Shown piece after piece: positions 15,667-22,835 of a stretch of 25,553 nt of DNA (position 1 is its first letter; each line of letters begins with the position of its first letter). A model generated the notes under the pieces. That model searched no databases. It saw only the letters and a list, made by a program, of their open reading frames with translations, and was not told the origin of the DNA. The position numbers and the translations under genes were made by a program. Source of the DNA: CAYONQ01 sp964405375 (GTDB taxonomy: Bacteria; Planctomycetota; Phycisphaerae; Sedimentisphaerales; Anaerobacaceae). The stretch spans positions 1-25,553 of the forward strand of contig CAYONQ010000034.1 in assembly GCA_964405375.1 (NCBI GenBank), written 5' to 3'.

Positions 15667-17294
15667 TCACGTAGTTTGCTCCCGTTTTTTCCCTTTTTGC
15701 TTTTTGGAAAGCGCCCTAACCATCTCGTTCACCGACGTTGTTCCGTCAATGACTTTTTTCAGTGCCTGTTCCTGCAGATAAAGCATTTTAGCGCGCCTGA
15801 ATTGCGTGGCGATTTCCGACAGTGATTTCGATTCTCTTATGGCCTCTTGTAACTGGTCATTTATTATGATGGTTTCGAATACGCTCATCCTGCCGACGAA
15901 GCCCGTTCCCTGGCAGTTTTCACAGGTTATGGGTTTGCCGCGTTTGGTATACTTGACCTTGCCGGCGCGATAAAGAACTTTTGTTTTTTCAGCAGGTATG
16001 TTGAATTTTCGCAGCAATTCTCTGTTCGGCTCGTATGGCTGTTTGCATTCGTCGCAGAGCTTTCTAAGCAGCCGTTGATTGCTTATCCCGAGCACGGTCT
16101 CGGCGACAACATTTCTGTCGCCGACCAGCTTTATCCATTTGCCCAGCGCCTTTAAGATATTATCAGCTTCGAGCGTAAGGTATATGATTTTGCCGTCTTT
16201 GGCGGCTGCACAGGCAATTTGTGCTGTTTCGGTATCTGTGCAGTCGGCAACGCCCACGATGTCCGGCTCCATTCTTACTACCGCCTGCAGCTTTTTAGCG
16301 TATGTGGTCGTGCTGGTGTCACTTAGAGTGAAGACATTTTGCGTTATGTTCGGCAGCGCCGTAGAGGGTTGCCTTTCAAGGGTGTGTATACTGTTAATAA
16401 AGGCGTCGTGATTTCTCAACAGCGAATAGAAGGTGGTTGTTACGCCGCTTTTTTTAGGCCCGGTTATGATAAGAATGCCCTGTTTTGTCTCGCGAACTTT
16501 ATTCACTTGTTCATACTGCTCAGCCGTCAGGCCGATGTCAGCTAACCTTGTTATGCTCTGCTGGGTTATCGGTTTAAGCTTGACCTGCTCTCCCGCCGTT
16601 GAGCCGGCGGTGGATACCTCCCAGTCGGTATTTTCCTCCTTATGGCGGATTGTGAATATTCCTTTTTGCGGTTTTCTTCTCTCGTCGGTGTCCAAATCGG
16701 CGAGATTCTTTACAAAATGAATGAAATACTCCATTCGCTCCCTGGCGATGGCCGGCTGTTTTAAAGCGGCGCCGTCAATGTAGTAGGTTATGTTGTAGTT
16801 TTGCGGCGTTGGCAGAAATATAATGTCACTCGCCCTTCGCCGGGTCGCATCAGCCAGAATATCGTATGCCGACTTATACCCGAAAAAGTCCGGCGTCTTG
16901 GGCTCGGGCACCGGAACTTCGTTGTTGTTGGCTGTTATAAAAATAAAATCTTTGGATGTATCAAGGCCTTTTGTCTCCCTGGCAAACAGCCCTTTGATGT
17001 GGTCGGCTGTCAGAATACGTTCAAAATCCGCAACTCTCGTATTGCNNNNNNNNNNACAAATAGCAGCATCCCGATAACAAAAACAGGCACAAGCAGCCAG
17101 ATTAACGCCGCCCCCGCCCCCGCTCCCAGCACAATAGCTGTCCAGAAGACCTCTTTCGTCCCGACTGCCCTGGCGTCCTTGTACACCCACCCAGGCAGCG
17201 GCAGCCATAGAAAAAACAGTATCAAAAAGACGATAAGTTTAACCGGCGATATGTAACCGCCGTATTCGATAGATGCTAACAGCAAATCCGGCAT
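15667..17294 (-). CDS. Membrane-anchored GspE/PilB-like protein with degenerate ATPase motifs (interrupted by assembly gap)
   Basis: I read one gene from ATG at 17294 (GGAG six bases upstream) to the stop at 15667, crossing ten N. The N-terminus (MPDLLLASIEYGGYISPVK) has two membrane helices before the gap. After the gap, in another frame, the secretion-ATPase part follows: DILADATRRRASDIIFLPT, ITYYIDGAALK, DTDERRKPQKGIF and the C-terminal zinc tetracysteine (LCDECKQPYEP and ITCENCQGTGF). The active-site motifs are altered. Walker A is GPKKSGVTTT, with Val (codon 16443-16441) instead of Lys; the Walker B region reads RMEPDIVGVADCTDTETA instead of VGEIRD; the His box reads LTLEADN instead of TLHTN; and the Asp box reads TLERQPS. 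ATP hydrolysis is therefore doubtful. It follows intact pilT by 31 bp. Frames agree only if the true gap is 2 modulo 3 bases long. Confidence 0.8.
17046..17055. other. Assembly gap of ten N inside the GspE-like gene
   Basis: Ten N split the gene. Frames on the two sides do not join across a 10-base gap: 239 bases from the start and 1379 bases to the stop need a gap of 2 modulo 3. The gap length is therefore an arbitrary placeholder, and some residues just after the second membrane helix are missing. Confidence 0.95.
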
Positions 17295-17325
17295 AAAGTA
17301 CTCCGCTACGAAATTGAACGAACTC

Positions 17326-18459
17326 TCATAAGATACCGCTGGCAGTGGTCCTGATGCCCTTTATTGCCATTTTCAGCTCATCTACGTTTGGTGCGTGTTT
17401 ATACGCCTCCTTCGGGTCCACAGAACCGTTTTTTACAAGTTCGCAAAGACTGTCTGTGAGGTCCTGCATACCCTCCTCTTTGGAGCTTCGGATAACGCCG
17501 GGCAAATCGGCTTCGCGCTCTTCGGAAATTAGCTTTTTGACGGTGGGGTTTGTGAGAAGGATTTCAACGGCGGGTATCCTGTCCACGCCTTCTTTGATGC
17601 TCGGCACCAGCACTTGGCAAATGATGGCTTTAACTGTCATAGTTAGCGTTTGTCGTGCCAGGCCTCTTTCGCTTTGGCCGAACAGGTCCAAAAGTCGTTG
17701 AACGGCCTGGCTGGCACTTGCCGAGTGCATCGTCCCGAAGACGAGATGGCCGGTTTCTGTGGCCCTCATCCCTGCCGTGACGGTCCTGGCGTCGCGCATC
17801 TCGCCGACAAAGACCACGTCGGGGTCTTGTCGCATCAGGTATCTCAACGCCTCCTCGAAGTCCTGTACGTCGATACCAATCTCCCTTTGCGATATAATTG
17901 CCTTCTTGTCCTTAAAGAGATATTCAATGGGGTCTTCGATGGTAACTATATGGCAGCAGCGGGTACGGTTGATGTAGTCTATCATCGATGCAATGGTCGT
18001 GCTTTTGCCGCAGCCGGTAGGCCCTACTACGAGAACCAGACCCTGGGTACTGTTGGATATTTTTTCCAGCATCGGCGGCAGATGCAGATTTTCAAATGGT
18101 GGTATGCTGGTGTTTACCCGTCTTGCTGCAAGACTAACCACGCCCCGCTGGCGAAACACGTTTATTCGGAAGCGGTCCTCTTCGCCGATTTTATAGGCGA
18201 AGTCAACGGTGCCGTTTTGCAGGAAAAACTCCTTCTGCTGCGGCTCGAGTATCTCGAAGACAAGTTGTTCCAATCTTTCCTCGCTCATTACCTCGCCGGT
18301 GGTGTCTTTTAGCTGTTCGTGGATGCGCAGCTTCGGCGGCTGGCCGACCTTCAGGTGAAGGTCGCTTGCGCCGGTCTTGATGGCGGCCCTGAAAAACTTG
18401 TTCAGCTCCGGCTCGTGCTCAGGACCTACCTCTGTGCCGACGGGCTGTTCCGTGGTCAT
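17326..18459 (-). CDS. pilT: Twitching motility ATPase PilT
   Basis: PilT is the hexameric ATPase that powers retraction of type IV pili at the cytoplasmic face of the membrane. The 377-residue protein has a normal PilT layout: N-terminal ASDLHLKVGQPP (31-42), Walker A GPTGCGKST (146-154, Lys152), Asp box TIEDPIEY (173-180), Walker B RQDPDVVFVGEMRD with Glu220, His box GTMHSASA (242-249), and AIICQVLVP. All catalytic residues are intact, unlike the ATPase-like gene next to it. There is no zinc tetracysteine, which separates it from PilB. It is the first gene of the operon, with a 117-base predicted leader behind a near-consensus promoter. Pilin, PilB and PilC genes are not in the window. Confidence 0.93.
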   Translation of the reverse strand: MTTEQPVGTEVGPEHEPELNKFFRAAIKTGASDLHLKVGQPPKLRIHEQLKDTTGEVMSEERLEQLVFEILEPQQKEFFLQNGTVDFAYKIGEEDRFRINVFRQRGVVSLAARRVNTSIPPFENLHLPPMLEKISNSTQGLVLVVGPTGCGKSTTIASMIDYINRTRCCHIVTIEDPIEYLFKDKKAIISQREIGIDVQDFEEALRYLMRQDPDVVFVGEMRDARTVTAGMRATETGHLVFGTMHSASASQAVQRLLDLFGQSERGLARQTLTMTVKAIICQVLVPSIKEGVDRIPAVEILLTNPTVKKLISEEREADLPGVIRSSKEEGMQDLTDSLCELVKNGSVDPKEAYKHAPNVDELKMAIKGIRTTASGIL

Positions 18460-18500
18460 AATCTCGCAGCCTTAATGCTTGTGAACCAATCGCTTCTGTG

Positions 18501-18524
18501 ACAACCGGGCTTGTTACCGGTTGT
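18501..18524 (-). promoter_or_regulatory. Hairpin in the pilT leader
   Basis: ACAACCGG (18501-18508) and CCGGTTGT (18517-18524) form an 8-bp perfect stem with an 8-base loop, 42 bases upstream of the pilT start. A second hairpin, GTTTGT (18553-18558) with ACAAAC (18563-18568), lies near the predicted transcript 5' end. They do not match any riboswitch class I know and could control translation or stability. Confidence 0.45.
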
Positions 18525-18582
18525 GGCTTGACAGAGCGTTTCTTGCCTTAAGGTTTGTAAAGACAAACTCTTATATAGCCAT

Positions 18583-18610
18583 ATTATAAGGGCTTGCCGC
18601 AAATTGTCAA
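18583..18610 (-). promoter_or_regulatory. Near-consensus sigma-70 promoter of the pilT operon
   Basis: On the - strand, TTGACA (18610-18605) is followed after 16 bases by TATAAT (18588-18583). Both hexamers are perfect matches to the housekeeping consensus. Transcription should start near 18576, giving a leader of about 117 bases before the pilT ATG at 18459. Confidence 0.8.
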
Positions 18611-18678
18611 CCTTGATGCCGCGATATTATCGTTTTTTAGTGCGAATCACAAGGAATTTATATCGGAAGGTTTTCTAA

Positions 18679-18707
18679 TTGATTTATTTGCGGCCGCCCA
18701 ATATACT
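18679..18707 (+). promoter_or_regulatory. Sigma-70-type promoter before the DUF5009-like gene
   Basis: TTGATT (18679-18684) and TATACT (18702-18707) are separated by 17 bases. The predicted start near 18714 lies only about 8 bases before the ATG at 18722, so the mRNA would be almost leaderless, or translation may begin at a later ATG such as 18791. Confidence 0.55.
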
Positions 18708-18721
18708 TTGACACCGGTGAG

Positions 18722-19861
18722 ATGATGACTGAAGAAACAGTTGTACCGGTGAGTCCACAAACCCAGGCGGTTGCCGGCAGTGCCAGATTGATGTCGCTCG
18801 ATGCCCTCAGGGGCTTTGATATGTTCTGGATTATAGGCGGAGGCGCGGCAATCAGAGAGCTGCTGGCCAGGGGGGCAGGCAACGAATTCTTGAAAACTTT
18901 ACGCCTGCAGCTTGGCCATGTCCACTGGGAGGGCCTCCACGCCTGGGATTTGATTATGCCGCTCTTTCTCTTTATTGTGGGGGTGGCGATGCCGTTCTCG
19001 TTCGGCAAACGCCTCGCAAGAGGCGACAGCAAAAAGCAGTTATACTTCCATATAATTAAGAGGGTGGCGATATTGTGTGTGCTGGCCTTGATTGGAAAGA
19101 GACAGTTACAGACCTACGATTGGGAAAATATGCAGATATTCACCAGCACACTTCAGGCGATAGCGATGGGCTATCTTATCACCTCAATTGTGATGTTAAA
19201 TATGAAAGTTCGCTGGCAAATGGTAACGCTGGCGACACTGCTGCTTTTATATTGGGCGCTGGTGGCGCTGGTGCCCGTGCCGGGGTATGGTGCGGGCGTC
19301 TTTACGCAGGATGGAAACCTCGTCAGCTACCTGGACAACCTGATTCTGGGTCACCGCCAGCGCGGGACGGGTTTCAGGATTATCAGTCTTATGACCTTCG
19401 GCTGCACCGTGCTCTTGGGGGCGATGGCCGGACACTTATTACGCTCGGAAAAAAGTAAAATGACAAAGGTCACTTGGCTCTTCGCTGCAGGATTTGGCTG
19501 TCTGCTGCTGGGGCTTTTGTGGGACGGCTGGCTTCCGATTATCAAGAAGATATGGACCAGCTCGTTCGTCCTCTTCGCAGCCGGTTGGAGCTATCTGCTG
19601 TTGGCGTTATTTTATCTGATTATAGACGTCTGGGGGCTGCGGAAGTGGGCGTTCGCCTTTGTGGTAATCGGGATGAATGCGATAGTAGTCTATATGGCCA
19701 CGAGGGTGTTTGATTTTCGCCTCGTCGGCGATGTGTTCGTGGCCGGCCTGGCAAAATGGACAGGACAGTGGCACGAATTTGTAAGGGCGCTCGCCGGCTT
19801 TACAGTCGTTTGGCTGATTCTCTGGTGGATGTATCGAAAAAAATCGTTTATCAAAATCTAA
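18722..19861 (+). CDS. DUF5009 / heparan-alpha-glucosaminide N-acetyltransferase-like membrane protein
   Basis: This is a multi-pass membrane protein of 379 residues. It carries the family start motif RLMSLDALRGFDMFWIIGGG (about 21-40) and the conserved loop HWEGLHAWDLIMPLFLFIVG, whose His residues resemble those of human lysosomal HGSNAT, which passes acetyl groups from acetyl-CoA across a membrane to glucosamine. About ten membrane helices are visible, and the C-terminus is basic (MYRKKSFIKI). In planctomycetes and Bacteroidetes such proteins often sit with polysaccharide-degrading genes. Here a six-hairpin glycosidase-like gene follows after 37 bp in the same direction, so a role in acetylating sugars during glycan processing is plausible but inferred. 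The start at 18722 or 18725 is uncertain because the promoter leaves almost no leader. Confidence 0.85.
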   Translation: MMTEETVVPVSPQTQAVAGSARLMSLDALRGFDMFWIIGGGAAIRELLARGAGNEFLKTLRLQLGHVHWEGLHAWDLIMPLFLFIVGVAMPFSFGKRLARGDSKKQLYFHIIKRVAILCVLALIGKRQLQTYDWENMQIFTSTLQAIAMGYLITSIVMLNMKVRWQMVTLATLLLLYWALVALVPVPGYGAGVFTQDGNLVSYLDNLILGHRQRGTGFRIISLMTFGCTVLLGAMAGHLLRSEKSKMTKVTWLFAAGFGCLLLGLLWDGWLPIIKKIWTSSFVLFAAGWSYLLLALFYLIIDVWGLRKWAFAFVVIGMNAIVVYMATRVFDFRLVGDVFVAGLAKWTGQWHEFVRALAGFTVVWLILWWMYRKKSFIKI

Positions 19862-19898
19862 AACAATTGAAAACCCAAAAGTAACAGGAGCTAAAAGT

Positions 19899-21218
19899 AT
19901 GTTTAGGGCAAAAAAGCTTACCGTGCTTGTTTTGGTCGCGCTGGCTGCTTTATTTGTTAGCGGCGCGGAAAGAGAAACCAAATCGCTTAAAATTGACCAG
20001 AGCCGCGCAAGTGCTCAGGATGTAAAACCAAACCGCATTAAAATCAATAGACAGGATTTGTTGGCGAAGGCCCTGCGTGGTTGCGATTGGCTGACGGATA
20101 TCAGCCAGGTGATGGATGAAAAGGACCCTTCCTACGGGGCGATGAGGGGCGAATACGACACGAAAAATCGCAAATGGGCATTCTATGGCCCTTTCTGGCA
20201 CACAGGCCAGGCCGTGCGGACACTGCTTCTGGCATATAAAATGACAGGCAAAGAAAAATACCTAAAGCACGCCATCCTCGGCGGCGAATATATGATTCGC
20301 GACCAGGCGATGGACAAAGACGATAAAAAGTTCTACGGCTTTGTCCACGGAAAACACGCCGAGGGCTCAAACACCGCCTCGCAGGTGGAGGGCTTTATGG
20401 CACTTTACGACTTATACAAAACAACCAAAGACCCGAAATGGCTGGAAAGGTTCCATTTGGCCGTCGATTGGGTAGGCAAAAACCTTTACTTAAAGAGCGA
20501 AGGCCTGTTTTACAACGGCTATTCGGCCACGAAGGACGAGTTGGCCCCTGTTGAGCAATCCCGTCCCACCAATGATGATGCGATATTCGGCGTCGCTTAC
20601 CAGGAATTCAAAGACCCGTTGTATCTGGAGATTTTCCGGGAGGTCTGCGACCGTTTGCTGAAAGACGAGGACCCGCTGGGCAACTGGATGAAGTATCCGC
20701 CCTGCAGGCCGGATGTATTTGAAGGCCGTGGCCGAATCCACCCACGACACGCCTGGTGGTGGGGCTACCCGATGCTGACCGCCTACGATGTTTTAGGCGA
20801 AAAGAAATATCTCGACGCCGGAATCCGGGCCGCTCAATGGTATATTGAAAACAACAATCTCGACGGCGGCTATTATTACAACATAACCAAGACCGGCGGC
20901 AAGCATTTAAGTTTCGATTTCTGCACCTCTGCTGTCGGCTGTGCCGTCATTATGTGGACCGATTTATACAGGCGCACCGGCGACGAGATATATCGCAAGG
21001 AGATTGAAACTGCGCTGGGCTTTTTAATCCGCGCTCAGTTCAACCAGGATGTCCAGGACCCCAATATAAGAGGTGCATTTTTTGAGGGCTATCTACCGCC
21101 GGATGGAACCTTATGTCCCGGCTTTTACTTCAGGGACATCGCCACCGTCTTTTCCACCCGCGCTATGCTCGAAATCCTAGAAACCTTCAAAGCCGACGTC
21201 TATTACGTCCAGTACTGA
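19899..21218 (+). CDS. Secreted six-hairpin glycosidase-like protein
   Basis: The 439-residue protein begins with a signal peptide (MFRAKKLTVLVLVALAALFVSGA), so it is exported. The mature part reads as repeated helical hairpins with aromatic-rich loops (AFYGPFWHTGQAVRTLLLAYKMTG, EGFMALYDLYKTTKD, HPRHAWWWGYPMLTAYDVLGE, NLDGGYYYNITKTGGKH, SAVGCAVIMWTDLYRRTGD), the pattern of an (alpha/alpha)6 barrel as in GH88/GH105-type hydrolases and related epimerases. I cannot assign a GH family or substrate; several Asp, Glu and His residues in the loops are candidate catalytic groups. AGGAG lies 8 bases before ATG. The 37-bp gap to the DUF5009-like gene and the shared direction indicate an operon, and a shared role in processing a (possibly uronic or amino-sugar) polysaccharide is an inference. 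Confidence 0.8.
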   Translation: MFRAKKLTVLVLVALAALFVSGAERETKSLKIDQSRASAQDVKPNRIKINRQDLLAKALRGCDWLTDISQVMDEKDPSYGAMRGEYDTKNRKWAFYGPFWHTGQAVRTLLLAYKMTGKEKYLKHAILGGEYMIRDQAMDKDDKKFYGFVHGKHAEGSNTASQVEGFMALYDLYKTTKDPKWLERFHLAVDWVGKNLYLKSEGLFYNGYSATKDELAPVEQSRPTNDDAIFGVAYQEFKDPLYLEIFREVCDRLLKDEDPLGNWMKYPPCRPDVFEGRGRIHPRHAWWWGYPMLTAYDVLGEKKYLDAGIRAAQWYIENNNLDGGYYYNITKTGGKHLSFDFCTSAVGCAVIMWTDLYRRTGDEIYRKEIETALGFLIRAQFNQDVQDPNIRGAFFEGYLPPDGTLCPGFYFRDIATVFSTRAMLEILETFKADVYYVQY

Positions 21219-21324
21219 TAGATTTACTCTAAGAAAATCTCCGGCGGATTCTCTTCCGCGTGTATCGAAAAGAGTCCTTTCTAAAAGTACAAGGTGATTG
21301 TCCCTGTCATCAGTAACAAGTACT

Positions 21325-22575
21325 ATGAACAAGACTGGTAAAGCTGTAGCATACGTGGCGAACAGAGTAATGGTGTGCCCTGGCAAGATACAGAGGCATA
21401 TTGGACGGCTATCGTTGCTTCTGTTCTGCGGAATTGCTTTAATATTTGGAATCAGCTGTGAACGGAGCTTGATATGGGAAAATGATAGTAACCAGGATGT
21501 TATTTTGTCAAGCTCTGAAAGACAAAAGCTTATTGACGACTTGATTGCACGGCTTCCTGACTTGTCAGATAAAGACCCAAATGATGTTGAAACTCAACTC
21601 GGTATTGCGCTTCTGTACGACAAATACGGGCCCCCTGAAGAGCCAATCAGTGAAACTGAACGTAAAAATGAAATCTTCAAAAAAGGCCGTGCCTTGTACT
21701 ATCACGACCGACTTTTAGTGTATCGGAAAAAAATTTCTGCTCAGTATGATAGGCTTTTTGCTCTTGACCCTTCTAACCCCGTCGGCCTGGCCTATAGGGT
21801 CTACAGAGTAACAAGACAGTGCACGGCTTCGCGTCAGATGTATCTGGCGGATTATGACAAAATGATAGCTAACGCGAAAAACTTCAAAATGGAAGAGATG
21901 AAAGTAGCCTCCGACTGTGCATTGTCTTATCTGTTGACAGAAAAGGATGAGGGCGTAAAGAAAGGTATGGGTATAAGATTAAAAAGGGGCTTCCGAAAAA
22001 ACACATACCCAATAATAATCACGGATTTTGACCTTGCACGGCGAGCTTTGGTGAAGAAGCTTGACGCAGAGGTTCCTGCCGTTATAGAAATTCTGGAAAA
22101 AGGCGAAAAGGCAGATCCGGATAATGCTCTATACAACTACTTGAGGGCCCATCTATATTTCGTGTTGGATGAAAAAGACAAGGCCTTCAGAGAGGTCAAA
22201 GAGGGCGTGAATAAAAGGTATTTGAATAATTATGTCAAAGAGCGTATTGAAGTAAGAAAGCAAGTTGCCCTAAAATCAGGTTTTTCCAATGATGTAACTG
22301 AAAAAATCCTAAGTGGCTCGCATGTTTTTGCAGATTTTCTGCTGCGAGATCTATGCTATGCGTACATATACAAATATGCGGAGCAATACAAACAACAAGG
22401 AGAGCTTGAGGAAGCACAAGAAAAATACGCTATGTTAATCGGGATAGCCAATCATATCAGGGAAGAACCTGTACCAACGGAATCTCGCAGAGAACTTAAC
22501 AACAATGCTGCTCTGGGCCTCGAAGAAAAAGCTGTTTCTGCCATAAGAGAAATTTCGCAAAACAGCGAAAAATAG
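21325..22575 (+). CDS. Predicted lipoprotein or membrane-anchored helical-repeat protein, unknown function
   Basis: I do not recognise a family. The frame can start at TTG 21298, ATG 21325 or ATG 21370, and none has a good ribosome site. The start at 21370 gives the best signal peptide: a basic segment, then LSLLLFCGIALIFGIS and a Cys, an imperfect lipobox. The rest is highly charged and helical, with TPR-like pairs such as DPNDVETQLGIALLYDKYG, DPSNPVGLAYRVYR and DPDNALYNYLRAHLYFVLDE, and a last helical part (EQYKQQGELEEAQEKYAMLIG). It may be a protein-interaction scaffold on the cell envelope. The gene is AT-richer than the two before it, with codon use similar to the middle of the gene at 11841. 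It lies 106 bp after the glycosidase-like gene with no terminator between them. Confidence 0.65.
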   Translation: MNKTGKAVAYVANRVMVCPGKIQRHIGRLSLLLFCGIALIFGISCERSLIWENDSNQDVILSSSERQKLIDDLIARLPDLSDKDPNDVETQLGIALLYDKYGPPEEPISETERKNEIFKKGRALYYHDRLLVYRKKISAQYDRLFALDPSNPVGLAYRVYRVTRQCTASRQMYLADYDKMIANAKNFKMEEMKVASDCALSYLLTEKDEGVKKGMGIRLKRGFRKNTYPIIITDFDLARRALVKKLDAEVPAVIEILEKGEKADPDNALYNYLRAHLYFVLDEKDKAFREVKEGVNKRYLNNYVKERIEVRKQVALKSGFSNDVTEKILSGSHVFADFLLRDLCYAYIYKYAEQYKQQGELEEAQEKYAMLIGIANHIREEPVPTESRRELNNNAALGLEEKAVSAIREISQNSEK

Positions 22576-22604
22576 TGCCAAGACCAACCATAGGAGGAAA
22601 ATAG

Positions 22605-22652
22605 GTGATTGTGGGACTATTGAAAAAGTCCGCTGTCCCTATTTATAATTAA
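22605..22652 (+). other. Possible 15-residue leader-type peptide ORF
   Basis: A perfect AGGAGG (22592-22597) is placed 7 bases before GTG at 22605, which opens a frame of 15 codons (MIVGLLKKSAVPIYN) ending in TAA at 22650-22652. Within it, GGACT and AGTCC, and GGGAC and GTCCC, can form competing small hairpins. It could be a leader peptide, or a coincidence inside a mobile-element remnant. Confidence 0.25.
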
Positions 22653-22823
22653 CTCAAACTGACCGATTTATTGCCAAGAACCGATATAACCCATTATGTG
22701 ATACACAATTATGGAAAATAAAACTATAATGAAAATAGCCATCCCGACAGAGTCGGGATTCCGCAGTTTTGCATTTTTAACTTTGATTTTTGCATTCCAA
22801 ACTGACCATCGGTCAGTTTGAGT
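22652..22823. repeat. 172-bp stretch bounded by perfect 16-bp inverted repeats (MITE-like)
   Basis: ACTCAAACTGACCGAT (22652-22667) is repeated in perfect inverse as ATCGGTCAGTTTGAGT (22808-22823). The right end also has an extra inverted copy, making the 23-bp palindrome CAAACTGACC-ATC-GGTCAGTTTG (22798-22820). The interior is AT-rich and non-coding and holds another perfect hairpin. No clear target-site duplication was seen. Together with the upstream stretch (22576-22651) it fills the gap before the EamA gene. Confidence 0.6.
22741..22759. repeat. Hairpin inside the inverted-repeat element
   Basis: ATCCCGAC (22741-22748) and GTCGGGAT (22752-22759) form a perfect 8-bp stem with a 3-base loop. 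It is followed after a few bases by T-rich sequence (from 22767), but with no uninterrupted T run directly at the stem, so terminator activity is uncertain. Confidence 0.5.
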
Positions 22824-22835
22824 AATTTATGACGT

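Noticed and set aside
17010..17294. Separate 94-residue membrane protein on the - strand
   Set aside because: Its C-terminal end after the N run is out of frame with the ATPase-like part only because of the arbitrary gap length; it is the N-terminus of the GspE-like gene.
17650..18312. 220-codon open frame on the + strand opposite pilT
   Set aside because: It is antisense to the intact pilT motifs and has no recognisable features.
18460..18582. Cyclic-di-GMP riboswitch in the pilT leader
   Set aside because: The leader hairpins do not show the conserved GEMM-type core sequence or layout that I know.
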